Assembly: GCA_949283305.1 (NCBI GenBank)
Contig: CASDRU010000006.1
Span: forward strand, 248,001 to 312,000
Source of the DNA: an uncultured Spirochaetales bacterium
GTDB lineage: Bacteria; Spirochaetota; Spirochaetia; Sphaerochaetales; Sphaerochaetaceae
Reading direction: 5' to 3'
DNA: 64,000 nt
The position numbers were made by a program, and so were the translations under genes. The notes under the pieces were generated by a model, which had not been told where the DNA came from, did not search any database, and was given only the letters and a program-made list of their open reading frames with translations. Below are positions 36,061 through 44,840 of this stretch, in pieces. The stretch's first letter is position 1, and each line of letters starts with the position of its first letter.

Positions 36061-37356
36061 ATGAAAAAAGGCAACAAAGTCATTGCCATAGTATTGGGTG
36101 GAGGAAGAGGAACAAGACTTTATCCTCTCACAATGGACAGGAGCAAGCCGGCTGTGCCGTTTGCAGGAAAGTACAGACTTGTAGATATCCCTATTTCCAA
36201 CTGTATCAACAGCGGAATAAAGCAGATATATGTTCTGACACAGTTCAATTCAGCAAGCCTGCACAACCATATTGCTAATACATATCAGTTTGACCAGTTC
36301 TCAAATGGTTTTGTAGAGATTCTCGCAGCTGAGCAGACATACGCATCAGAAACATGGTACCAGGGAACAGCAGATGCTGTAAGAAAGAACCTCAAGCATT
36401 TTTCTGACCAGAATGCTGACTACTATGTCATCCTCTCAGGTGACCAGCTTTACAGAATGGATTTCTCCCTCATGCTTCAGCGCCATATAGATAGCGGTGC
36501 GGATCTCACAATTGCTGCCAAACCTATTTCAAGAGCTGAGGCAACAGGACTCGGAATCATCGGAGCTGATGAGAACGGCATGATCAAGAGCTTCTATGAA
36601 AAGCCGGCGCCGGATATGGACATTTCTGAGTACAAGGTTCCTAAAAAGCTCATGAAGGATCAGCTGAACAAGTGCGTTGACGGCTCAAACGAGTACCTTG
36701 CCAGCATGGGTATCTATATCTTCACAGCCAAGGCAATGGAGACAGCACTCAACAATGACAAGACAGATTTCGGCAAGGAGATTATTCCGGAAATCATAAA
36801 GACACGCCCGGTTGCAACATATCTTTTTGACGGATTCTGGGAAGACATCGGAACAATCAAGGCATTCTATGAGACAAACCTCAACCTTGCCAGCGAGAAG
36901 CCTCAGTTCAATTTCTACGATGAGGAAATGCCGATTTACACTCATCGCCGCCACCTTCCGGCAACCAAGGCCAACTTCTGCAACATCTCAAACTCCCTTA
37001 CAAGTGAGGGCTCCATCATAACAAATGCATACATCGTCAACTCCATCATCGGTGTAAGAACATTCATAGAAGCAGGTGCAAGCCTGGATGGTGTTTACTA
37101 CATGGGTGCAAGCCATTATGAGACAGAAGAGGAAAAGGCAGAGAATGCAAAGAAAGGAATTCCTAACATCGGTATCGGAAAGGCTTCAATAATCAAGAAG
37201 GCAATCATCGACCAGAATGTCAGAATCGGAGCAAACTGCCGCATCGGAATTGACAACATCGATCGTCCTGAAGGAGATTATGAAATGTATTCAGTGCATG
37301 ACGGAATCATCGTCATAAACAAGAATGCTGTAATTCCTGATGGAACAGTAATGTAA
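36061..37356 (+). CDS. glgC: Glucose-1-phosphate adenylyltransferase
   Basis: 431 residues. Makes ADP-glucose for GlgA. AIVLGGGRGTRLYPLT and RSKPAVPFAGKYRLVDI at the N-terminus, LSGDQLYRMD, YEKPAP, GIYIF and FWEDIGT; the C-terminal left-handed beta-helix is present. ATG 36049 is rejected since the GGAGGT site overlaps it and fits ATG 36061. Probably cotranscribed with glgA. Confidence 0.96.
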   Translation: MKKGNKVIAIVLGGGRGTRLYPLTMDRSKPAVPFAGKYRLVDIPISNCINSGIKQIYVLTQFNSASLHNHIANTYQFDQFSNGFVEILAAEQTYASETWYQGTADAVRKNLKHFSDQNADYYVILSGDQLYRMDFSLMLQRHIDSGADLTIAAKPISRAEATGLGIIGADENGMIKSFYEKPAPDMDISEYKVPKKLMKDQLNKCVDGSNEYLASMGIYIFTAKAMETALNNDKTDFGKEIIPEIIKTRPVATYLFDGFWEDIGTIKAFYETNLNLASEKPQFNFYDEEMPIYTHRRHLPATKANFCNISNSLTSEGSIITNAYIVNSIIGVRTFIEAGASLDGVYYMGASHYETEEEKAENAKKGIPNIGIGKASIIKKAIIDQNVRIGANCRIGIDNIDRPEGDYEMYSVHDGIIVINKNAVIPDGTVM

Positions 37357-37377
37357 TAAGAGTTCTTTCTCTATTTG

Positions 37378-37404
37378 GGACCTGGTCAAGCCGGGTCCTT
37401 TTTT
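37378..37404 (+). terminator. glgAC terminator, overlapping the 3' end of the MATE gene
   Basis: 8-bp stem (37378-37385 with 37391-37398, one G-U), 5-nt loop, six T. The stop of the convergent MATE gene (37386-37388) is in the loop, so one arm is also coding sequence. Confidence 0.9.
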
Positions 37405-38744
37405 AATATCCTGCCAAGCATCAAGATCATCATGCTTGTGCTTGCAATGCTTGCGACCACATCACAAACTGGCTCTGCATAGAAAATTGCTTCTGCAGAG
37501 AATGCAAAAGGAAAAATGACAAGAGAAACGGAATATATAAGCTTTCTGAAAAGCGAAAGTGGAAGTGCAAAACGGATTTGAGCAAGAGCTGTGAATGAAT
37601 CAACAAATGTATACTGGAAAGCCAGCGGTATTACGCAAGATGTATATATTCTCATATAGCTAATACTTTTTGAAAGTATTTCCTCATCCTGAGTGAAAAG
37701 GGATGCAAAGATTTCAGATCGTGTGAATGTGAAAACCGTCATCAAAAGCGTAAAGAGCACTGCATAAAGAAGCGTTGCATATATTGCCTTTCTCACACGC
37801 TGAGAATCAGATGAACCATAGTTAAAGGATATAAGGCCCTGACTGCCTGCAGTTATTCCCCCGAGCGGCTGGAAAATAAGAAGCATGTAGCTTTGTACGA
37901 TTGTCGCGCATGTGATTAAAAAATCAGCATCAGAGCCTCCCCTGAGCTTGAGCATGAAATTGAGAAGAAGGATGAGTATGCTGTCTGTGGCAATGATCAA
38001 AAAAGGAGAAAGGCCGAATTTGCATATCTCAAGAAAGGCACGCAAGCTGTACAAACTGAAGTTGAGCCTTATCTTCAGCTTTTTCGAAAACAGACAGAAG
38101 AATGTATATGAAGCAGAAAAAGCCTGGCTGATTACAGTTGCTACTGCAGCTCCCTTGACTCCCATGCCAAATGCGAAAATGAAAAGTGGATCCAGCGCGA
38201 TATTGAAAAAAGCTCCAAGGAGCACCGAAGTCATCGCACTTTTGTTCCTGCCCTGACAGATGAGATAAGAATTCATTCCGGTGGCAATAAGGGCAAAAGG
38301 TGTTCCCAAAAGATAATACACAAGGTATTCTTTTGCAAAAGCGAAAGTCAGATCTGTTGCTCCGAATGTGAGAACAAGAGAAGATGAAAAAGAAATGAAA
38401 AGAAGCATCAGGAAAACGGAGAGAATCAAGAGGGATAGAAAGGCATTGTTCAATATTTTCTGTGCCTTATGATAATTCTCCTTGCCGATATTTATTGCCA
38501 TCAGAGGGGCACCCCCAAGACCTATCAGGGATGCAAAGGAAGAAATCAGCGTCACAATCGGACTTGCTACCCCGACTCCTGCAAGAGCAAGAGATCCGAC
38601 AGTGTCGATGTTGCCTATGAATATTCTGTCCACAACAGAATAAAGAACATTGACAAGCTGGGCAAGCATTGTCGGAAACGATAGTTTAAGCACAAGAGGA
38701 AATACAGAATCTGTGCTATATGATGTGATGCTGTCTTTTTTCAC
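37386..38744 (-). CDS. MATE-family multidrug/sodium efflux pump 1
   Basis: 452 residues, 12 hydrophobic segments in two halves. N-terminal LKLSFPTMLAQLVNVLYSVVDRIFIG and SPIVTLISSFASLIGLGGAP are typical of MATE (DinF/NorM-like). Starts at GTG 38744, with TAACAT 8 nt upstream and no Shine-Dalgarno. Substrate unknown. A second MATE gene is at 61619-62989. Confidence 0.92.
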   Translation of the reverse strand: MKKDSITSYSTDSVFPLVLKLSFPTMLAQLVNVLYSVVDRIFIGNIDTVGSLALAGVGVASPIVTLISSFASLIGLGGAPLMAINIGKENYHKAQKILNNAFLSLLILSVFLMLLFISFSSSLVLTFGATDLTFAFAKEYLVYYLLGTPFALIATGMNSYLICQGRNKSAMTSVLLGAFFNIALDPLFIFAFGMGVKGAAVATVISQAFSASYTFFCLFSKKLKIRLNFSLYSLRAFLEICKFGLSPFLIIATDSILILLLNFMLKLRGGSDADFLITCATIVQSYMLLIFQPLGGITAGSQGLISFNYGSSDSQRVRKAIYATLLYAVLFTLLMTVFTFTRSEIFASLFTQDEEILSKSISYMRIYTSCVIPLAFQYTFVDSFTALAQIRFALPLSLFRKLIYSVSLVIFPFAFSAEAIFYAEPVCDVVASIASTSMMILMLGRILKKDPA

Positions 38745-38752
38745 AATGAGAA

Positions 38753-38784
38753 ATGTTATTAAAAACGCTGTACAATGTACAGCG
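38753..38784 (-). terminator. ilvE terminator nested with the MATE promoter
   Basis: On the minus strand a near-perfect palindrome (38766-38784, 9-bp arms) precedes five U (38761-38765), terminating ilvE. TGTACA (38776-38781) in the hairpin and TAACAT (38753-38758), 17 bp apart, make a promoter whose -10 ends 8 nt before the MATE GTG. Confidence 0.65.
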
Positions 38785-38792
38785 CTTAAATC

Positions 38793-39818
38793 TCAGCAGA
38801 TTTCTCTGATCCATCCGGAAGGAGCTTCTATATCTCCATTCTGGATTCCTGTAAGCGTTTTTCTGAGCTTTGCAGTAACCGGACCCATCTCTTCCATCCC
38901 GGATTTAAACTGAATGCTGCCTCCCCTGTAGTCTATCTGTCCAACCGGGGATATTACAGCGGCAGTTCCGCATAGTCCGCACTCTGCGAAGGATGAAAGC
39001 TCATCAAAATAGACTTCTCTCTCCTCTACCTCAAGGCCCAGATAATGCTCAGCTACATACACAAGGCTCCTTCTTGTGATTGAAGGAAGAATTGTAGAGC
39101 TCTTAGGAGTTACAACCTTCTTATCGTTTGTGACGAAAAGGAAGTTGGCTCCTCCAGTCTCCTCCACTTTTGTCCTTGTAGCCGCATCAAGATAAAGATT
39201 CTCGCTGTAGCCGTTCTTCTTTGCCTCATAACCGGCATAAAGACTCATTGCATAGTTCAGACCTGCCTTGATGTTTCCTGTTCCGTTTGGAGCGGCCCTG
39301 TCATAATCTGAGACAGTTATCTTCAGCGGCTTTATTCCGCCTTTGAAATAAGGGCCTACAGGAGTTACGAAAACACGGAATTCATACTCAGGGGCAGGAC
39401 TTACCCCGATTACAGCACCGCTGCCATACACAAAAGGCCTTATATAAAGCGTTGCTCCTGTTCCATAAGGAGGCACATATGCAGCATTTGCTCTGACGGT
39501 CTCATCAACAGCTTTCAGAAACACTTCCTTGCTCACCTCAGGAATCAGAAGTCTCCTGCATGATGAAATGAGGCGCTCTGCGTTCAGATCAGGACGGAAT
39601 GTGACAATCCTTCCGTTTTTCTGAGTATAGGCCTTCAGACCCTCAAAACATGTTTGAGCATACTGAAGAACACCAGCTGACTCGCTCATTCTGCACTCAG
39701 GATCGCTTATAAGCTTTCCTTCATCCCATTTGCCATCCTTATAATGGGATACGAATCTGTAATCTGTCGGGATATAAGTAAATGAAAGCTCACTCCAGTT
39801 GATGTTCTTCTTTTCCAT
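38793..39818 (-). CDS. ilvE: Branched-chain amino acid aminotransferase
   Basis: 341 residues, fold-type IV PLP enzyme. The Schiff-base lysine is probably in NIKAGLNYAMSLYAG. EETGGANFLFV, STILPSITRRSL and EREVYFDEL are BCAT motifs. Last step of Ile, Leu and Val synthesis, unlinked to the ilv-leu operon. AAGGA site upstream. Confidence 0.94.
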   Translation of the reverse strand: MEKKNINWSELSFTYIPTDYRFVSHYKDGKWDEGKLISDPECRMSESAGVLQYAQTCFEGLKAYTQKNGRIVTFRPDLNAERLISSCRRLLIPEVSKEVFLKAVDETVRANAAYVPPYGTGATLYIRPFVYGSGAVIGVSPAPEYEFRVFVTPVGPYFKGGIKPLKITVSDYDRAAPNGTGNIKAGLNYAMSLYAGYEAKKNGYSENLYLDAATRTKVEETGGANFLFVTNDKKVVTPKSSTILPSITRRSLVYVAEHYLGLEVEEREVYFDELSSFAECGLCGTAAVISPVGQIDYRGGSIQFKSGMEEMGPVTAKLRKTLTGIQNGDIEAPSGWIREIC

Positions 39819-39853
39819 ATCTATACGTCCTTTAATGAAATATTGTCTGGATT

Positions 39854-40255
39854 TTAGTCTTCAAGAAAATTATTTTCAAGAAGAAAGGAGGCTATTTTGC
39901 TGTCACTTTTTCCAAAATCGAGCTCTTTAAGTTCCTTTTTCCCTGCATAGAGGAAATCTGTATGCACAGTAAGAGTAAATTCAGGATTAGGAATGTCTAT
40001 CAGGAAGGCCTTAAGGATATAATGCGTATCCTTATTGTCAAATTCGGTAGTGAAGATCTCATCCTTGCAGAAGATCTGCACATCAAGCTCTTCTTTGAAT
40101 TCACGGATGAGAGTATCAGAGAGAGTCTCGCTGTACCTGTTCTTTCCTCCGGGGAATTCCCATTTGCCGGAAAGAGCACCCTCATTTATCCTCTTTGCAA
40201 CAAGAACCCTGCCGTTTTTTATGAAAATTCCAGCTGTGGTGTAACGTGTGTTCAT
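39854..40255 (-). CDS. Nudix hydrolase, MutT-like
   Basis: 133 residues. Nudix box GKNRYSE-x7-REFKEELDV at about residues 36-58 matches Gx5Ex7REUxEExGU except that Asp replaces the last Gly. WEFPGGK before it and the size suit the MutT/CTP-pyrophosphohydrolase group that cleans oxidised nucleotides. AGGAG site before the ATG. Apparently downstream of nnrED and the small membrane gene in one transcript. Confidence 0.85.
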   Translation of the reverse strand: MNTRYTTAGIFIKNGRVLVAKRINEGALSGKWEFPGGKNRYSETLSDTLIREFKEELDVQIFCKDEIFTTEFDNKDTHYILKAFLIDIPNPEFTLTVHTDFLYAGKKELKELDFGKSDSKIASFLLENNFLED

Positions 40256-40263
40256 ATTTTCTC

Positions 40264-40659
40264 CTAAAAAAGAATCAGATACGGAAATAGAAGATGAATG
40301 ATGAAGACTGATGAAAGAGCTACAAAATACTTGAAATACTTATTCTTCTTCAGATCAATCTCAATTATCTCTTTTCTCTCTTTGCCAAGACTTCTTATAT
40401 AAAAAGATGAGAATAGAACAGAAAGCGATACGGCTAAATCTCCAAGCACGATTGGCCCTGGATATACAGGGAAGAAAAGAGAAAGAGATGCTATTGCGAT
40501 TCCTGAAATGAAAATTGTTTTTCTCACTCTCTCATTCTTTCTGATCTGAAAAGACAGAACCTGGTAATCCTTCATTCTGTATGATGCGAACTCAAAGGAA
40601 AGAAGGAACAGCGTGAATGCTATGTAAAAAAGACTCAGTGGATAAAGAAACAGCATCAT
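40264..40659 (-). CDS. Small integral membrane protein, unknown
   Basis: 131 residues with about four hydrophobic segments and a basic cytoplasmic loop (SLGKERKEIIEIDLKKNKY). ATGA overlap with the nnrE-nnrD stop implies coupled translation. No family recognised. Confidence 0.65.
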   Translation of the reverse strand: MMLFLYPLSLFYIAFTLFLLSFEFASYRMKDYQVLSFQIRKNERVRKTIFISGIAIASLSLFFPVYPGPIVLGDLAVSLSVLFSSFYIRSLGKERKEIIEIDLKKNKYFKYFVALSSVFIIHLLFPYLILF

Positions 40660-41981
40660 ATGTTCAGTGCAACCTCATCAAGCAGCTTCAATATATCATA
40701 ATGCCTGTATTTTTTTCTCGCACTCCTGCCGCTCTTCTGATGGACAATAGTCGCATTTACAGCAGCATCAAGCGGCTTTTGCCCCTTTGCCATAAAAGTT
40801 GCAATGATTGCAGAAAGGACATCTCCGCTTCCGGCAATCGCCAGGCTTGAATTCATCCCATCATAGATGAACATACGCACTCCATCACTTATCTCTACTA
40901 TATGGCTCTTTTTTACAACAACAGCTCCAAGAGTGCGGCTTAGCGTTCTCACATCCTCAGCAATGCCAAGGAGGGTGCAGAGAAATCTGAATTCTCCGAC
41001 ATGGGGAGTGAGCACGGCATTGAAGGAAAAATAATCACCTTTTTCTATTGCTTTTAGCCCATCTGCATCAATCACGAGGGGAAGATCTGTGGCAAGCTCA
41101 TCGTGACTCCTGTCATTTCCCCAGCCGGGGCCTGCAAGAACTGCATCATAGCGCCCATCCTCATCCTCTCCATTTATAATCTGGGGATATTGATAGACTA
41201 TGTTCTTGTTCCTGCTTTTCAGGCTCACAAGGCCAATTGAAGAGCAGAAGGCTGCACGTGCTGAGATAATGGCTGCACCTGGATATTTATCAGAACCGCC
41301 TTTAATCAGCAGATGCCCTTTGGTATTCTTATAATCCCAATCCTTCTCTTCTGTCTTTTTGTAATCAGAATCTTCTATAAGGTATGTATCTGTCAGGACA
41401 GAAGAGACTGCTTTTTCGTCAAATCCGGGATTTGATAGAAATAGCCTGCCGCATTTCTTTCTGTTCTCAGGATAGAAGCACTCTTTCTTATAGAACGTAA
41501 ATGATATTGTCTTATCTGCCTCAAAAAGAAAGGCAGATGGAATGTCCAGAGCAATTTTCAGAGCATCCGTATTATTTGCTTTTTCAATCAAAGCTGCAGT
41601 ATCGCAATCAAGCGGAGGATGAAAGGATGAACCGTAAATCCCGTCTATTATGACATCCGGATTCTCAATCTCATCTGTTATTCTGATGCCTTTTTCCTCA
41701 ACTTTTTTTAATAAATCAAGATTGATGCTGCCCCTTTTCCCCTTTACCAGGAGAATGCTGACAGAAGAATTGTCAAGAAGAAGAGAAAGAGAGAGAGCAT
41801 CACTTCCGTTATTGCCCGGGCCGGCAAGGATGAGAACATGCTTTGATCTCACATCCTCTTCAATTGATGCAAATGCAAGTCTTGCTGCATTTTCTACAAG
41901 TGTAGCTGTATCAAGGCCCTTGTCCCTCTTTTCCTTTTCCTCGAATCTGTTTACCTCTTGCGCTGACAATAATCTGAGCAT
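40656..41981 (-). CDS. nnrD: Bifunctional NAD(P)H-hydrate epimerase / ADP-dependent dehydratase
   Basis: 441 residues, fused NnrE-NnrD repair enzyme for damaged NAD(P)H. N-domain (about 1-200): LVENAARLAF and LAGPGNNGSDALSL, epimerase signature. C-domain: HLLIKGGSDKYPGAAIISARAA, VLAGPGWG, LVIDADGL, LTPHVGEF and AIAGSGDVLSAIIATFM, the ribokinase-like dehydratase. Slightly short of the 500-residue norm. TAAAAT ends 6 nt before the ATG with no Shine-Dalgarno, suggesting leaderless translation. Confidence 0.92.
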   Translation of the reverse strand: MLRLLSAQEVNRFEEKEKRDKGLDTATLVENAARLAFASIEEDVRSKHVLILAGPGNNGSDALSLSLLLDNSSVSILLVKGKRGSINLDLLKKVEEKGIRITDEIENPDVIIDGIYGSSFHPPLDCDTAALIEKANNTDALKIALDIPSAFLFEADKTISFTFYKKECFYPENRKKCGRLFLSNPGFDEKAVSSVLTDTYLIEDSDYKKTEEKDWDYKNTKGHLLIKGGSDKYPGAAIISARAAFCSSIGLVSLKSRNKNIVYQYPQIINGEDEDGRYDAVLAGPGWGNDRSHDELATDLPLVIDADGLKAIEKGDYFSFNAVLTPHVGEFRFLCTLLGIAEDVRTLSRTLGAVVVKKSHIVEISDGVRMFIYDGMNSSLAIAGSGDVLSAIIATFMAKGQKPLDAAVNATIVHQKSGRSARKKYRHYDILKLLDEVALNI

Positions 41982-41987
41982 GGCTTT

Positions 41988-41993
41988 ATTTTA
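41988..41993 (-). promoter_or_regulatory. -10 box of the nnrE-nnrD gene (leaderless type)
   Basis: TAAAAT on the minus strand, ending 6 nt before ATG 41981. No convincing -35. Confidence 0.35.
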
Positions 41994-42021
41994 TCAGATG
42001 AAAAAGAGTGGCGCTACATGC

Positions 42022-42050
42022 TTGACCCTAATGCATCAGTGTTTTACTCT
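42022..42050 (+). promoter_or_regulatory. Promoter of the thiamine transporter operon
   Basis: TTGACC (42022-42027) and TACTCT (42045-42050), 17-bp spacer. Predicted start near 42057, at the 5' edge of the riboswitch. Confidence 0.55.
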
Positions 42051-42054
42051 AAAG

Positions 42055-42130
42055 GGGTCTAGGGGTGGCTTTTAGCCTGAGATTATACCCGTCAACCTGA
42101 TCCGGATAATACCGGCGTAGGGAGCGACAA
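42055..42130 (+). promoter_or_regulatory. TPP riboswitch (THI element)
   Basis: Conserved core: GGGGTGGC, CTGAGA (42077-42082), ACCC (42087-42090), ACCTGATC (42095-42102), GGATAAT (42104-42110) and GCGTAGGGA (42115-42123). It senses thiamine pyrophosphate upstream of thiBPQ. No T-rich terminator follows before the AAGAGG site at 42172-42177, so control is more likely at translation initiation. Confidence 0.95.
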
Positions 42131-42183
42131 GTGTATCTAAGTAAAGAAATCCCGGGACAGAACAATTTTATAAGAGGTGTTTT

Positions 42184-43194
42184 ATGAAAAAACTGCTTGT
42201 TTTTGCTCTTGTTCTGTTTTCACTTTTCACAGCTTTTGCTGGCGGAAATAAGGAAGAGAGCAATGAAATCACAGTGTATGCCTACGATTCTTTTGCAGGC
42301 GACTGGGGTCCGGGATCAACAATCATTCCAGCTTTCGAGGAAAAGACGGGAATCAAAGTCAACCTTGTGAATGCAGGTGATGCAGGAGAGATGCTCAGTA
42401 GAGTCATCAGTGAAGGAGAGAACTGTCCGGCAGATGTTGTAATCGGCATTTCTGATGACATGGCATACAGGGCATATGACTCAGGGCTTTTTGCATCCTA
42501 TGACTCTCCTATGCTTGAGAACATCAGCTCAGAGCTAATCTTTGACGAGGAAAAAAGACTTCTTCCTTTTGACTATGGTGTCTTTGCATTTGTATACGAC
42601 ACAGAAAGCTCAATAAAAGCTCCATCTTCTCTTGAAGACCTGAGAGACCCCTATTACAAGGACCAGATCATATTAATTGACCCAAGGACAAGTTCAGTCG
42701 GACTCGGTCTGCTGATGTGGACATACAATATCTATGGCGATGATTATCTTTCCTGGTGGAAGGATGTTAGTGAAAACATGCTTACCATGGCAGACGGATG
42801 GTCAACAGCATATGGCCTGTTTACAGAAGGAGAGGCTCCACTTGTAATCTCATATACAACAAGCCCGGCATACCATGTAAGGGAAGAGAACACCACAAGA
42901 TACCAGGCCCTTGTGTTTGATGAAGGTCATGAGGAGACAATCGAGGCAATCGGAATCCTGAAGAGTGCAAGCAACAGAGAGGCTGCTGAGGCCTTTGTTG
43001 ACTTCATTCTCTCAGAAGGACAGCTTGATCTTGCTGTTTACAACTCAATGTATCCTGCCAACACATCAATCCAGCTTCCAAGCGAATATGAATATGCTCC
43101 GCTTCCTGAGAAGACCTATAAGAGCGAGACATATTATTTAAAAGAAAATCTTGATATAATGCTTGATGAATGGATTCTTACAATGACGGAGTAA
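42184..43194 (+). CDS. thiB: Thiamine ABC transporter, substrate-binding protein
   Basis: 336 residues. Signal peptide ends LFTAFAGGNKEES, again with no lipobox cysteine. Mature part has the ThiB/TbpA pattern (ITVYAYDSFAGDWGPG, FDYGVFAFVYD, TMADGWSTAYGLFTEGEAPL). Under the TPP riboswitch and followed by permease and ATPase genes. Binds thiamine or its phosphates. Confidence 0.93.
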   Translation: MKKLLVFALVLFSLFTAFAGGNKEESNEITVYAYDSFAGDWGPGSTIIPAFEEKTGIKVNLVNAGDAGEMLSRVISEGENCPADVVIGISDDMAYRAYDSGLFASYDSPMLENISSELIFDEEKRLLPFDYGVFAFVYDTESSIKAPSSLEDLRDPYYKDQIILIDPRTSSVGLGLLMWTYNIYGDDYLSWWKDVSENMLTMADGWSTAYGLFTEGEAPLVISYTTSPAYHVREENTTRYQALVFDEGHEETIEAIGILKSASNREAAEAFVDFILSEGQLDLAVYNSMYPANTSIQLPSEYEYAPLPEKTYKSETYYLKENLDIMLDEWILTMTE

Positions 43195-43196
43195 AC

Positions 43197-44840
43197 ATGA
43201 GAAAAGGAAGCGGCGAAAAGAAATTCTACACATTGCTCTCACTTCCGGCTGTTGCCGTACTTGTTTTTCTTTTCGCCATTCCTATTGTCCTCATACTGTC
43301 AAAAGCATTCTGGCCGAGCGCAGAGCCCTTTATCCAGATACTGAAGAGCAGGTATACATACACCCTTCTCTTCTTCTCACTCAAACAGAGCCTGATCTCG
43401 GCCGCACTTTCAATCGTAATCGCACTGCCATTCTCCTATTACTATGCAACATACAGTTTCAAAGGCAGGAAATTCGTTCTCGCGCTCTCAGCGCTGAGCT
43501 TTACAATCCCATCGATTCTGGTAGTGCTTGCATTCGTGATATTCTATGGCAACAACGGTGTGCTGAACAGCATTATCAAGTCACTCTTCTCCCTTGACTC
43601 ATCGCCTATAAGGATTTTATATACATTCGGAGCAATAATTCTTGCCCATGTCTATCTGAATCTGCCTGTTGCATTCAACCTGATCACAAATGGATGGACA
43701 AAGCTTGCGAGAACAGAAGAAATCGCATCATACACTCTCAAAAAAGGAAACGCGGCAACATTTTTCAGCATCACGCTCGTGAAGCTGAAAAGCGTAATAA
43801 TAAATGCCTTTGTAATCATATTCCTTTTCTGCTTTTCCTCTTTTGCGATTGTAATGGTGCTCGGAGGATCTCCTGAGTATTCAACACTTGAGGCAGAAAT
43901 CTACAGAAGAGCTCATATAAGCCTTGATTATGCTTCTGCATCTGCTCTTGCAATATTCTCCTTCCTGATCACTTCTCTCCTACTTCTTCTGACAAGCAGG
44001 AGCAAGAGAAAGGAAAAGATTGACAGAAGGGAGAACATATTGAAGAAGGCTTCAAAGAAAAAGACCAAGGTAGCAATAGCAGTCCTTACTGCACTCATGC
44101 TTCTCTTCATCCTTCCGCCGCTGCTGAGCATACTCTACCGCTCGTTCTTCACAAGGACAGGCTCATTCAGCCTCAGTGAATGGGAAAAAGTCTTCAGCAT
44201 GTCAAACTTCCTCTCATGCATAATCTCAAGCCTTATAATAGCCACAATCGCAGCAACACTCTCTGTGCTGCTTTCAGAGACAATAGCATTCTGCCAGATA
44301 AAAAGGAAAAGCAGGGCTTTAAGCATTCTCTCTTCCCTTCCTCTTGCAACGGGCAGCGTTATGCTTGGCCTTGGATTCAATTTCCTTGCATCCCGTCTTA
44401 ACAGCCAGAATATTGCTGTAAATTATATTCTCGTCATCCTTACACATCTTGTAATAACAATTCCATTTGCAACCAGAACACTTGTTCCGGGAGTAAGGGA
44501 GATACCAGAAGAGATAGCAAGAGCAAGCTATACGCTGAGAAAAGGATGTTTTGAGACATTCAGGCTCACTGAGCACAGGATGATATCAAGCTACAGGAGA
44601 AAGGCATTCATATTCGCCTTTGCGCTCTCACTTGGAGAGGTTAATGCAACACTCACACTTGCCGGAGGAAGGATTACAACCCTTCCTGTAATGATATACC
44701 GCTTGATAGGAGCTTATAACTACCAGGGAGCGAGCGTGCTTGGAAGCATTCTCCTCCTTCTTGCACTTTTTGCATTCCTGCTGGGCGAGTATTATAATAC
44801 GAGAGGAAAAAATGAGCTTTCTAGAAGTAAGAGATCTTAA
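43197..44840 (+). CDS. thiP: Thiamine ABC transporter, permease
   Basis: 547 residues, two fused BPD_transp_1 permease halves of about 6 spans each, as in ThiP. EAA-like loops are near residues 175-205 (ARTEEIASYTLKKGNAATFF) and 440-460 (IPEEIARASYTLRKG). ATG 43197 is 2 nt after the thiB stop with CGGAG upstream; the longer frame to 43170 lies in thiB. Confidence 0.92.
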   Translation: MRKGSGEKKFYTLLSLPAVAVLVFLFAIPIVLILSKAFWPSAEPFIQILKSRYTYTLLFFSLKQSLISAALSIVIALPFSYYYATYSFKGRKFVLALSALSFTIPSILVVLAFVIFYGNNGVLNSIIKSLFSLDSSPIRILYTFGAIILAHVYLNLPVAFNLITNGWTKLARTEEIASYTLKKGNAATFFSITLVKLKSVIINAFVIIFLFCFSSFAIVMVLGGSPEYSTLEAEIYRRAHISLDYASASALAIFSFLITSLLLLLTSRSKRKEKIDRRENILKKASKKKTKVAIAVLTALMLLFILPPLLSILYRSFFTRTGSFSLSEWEKVFSMSNFLSCIISSLIIATIAATLSVLLSETIAFCQIKRKSRALSILSSLPLATGSVMLGLGFNFLASRLNSQNIAVNYILVILTHLVITIPFATRTLVPGVREIPEEIARASYTLRKGCFETFRLTEHRMISSYRRKAFIFAFALSLGEVNATLTLAGGRITTLPVMIYRLIGAYNYQGASVLGSILLLLALFAFLLGEYYNTRGKNELSRSKRS

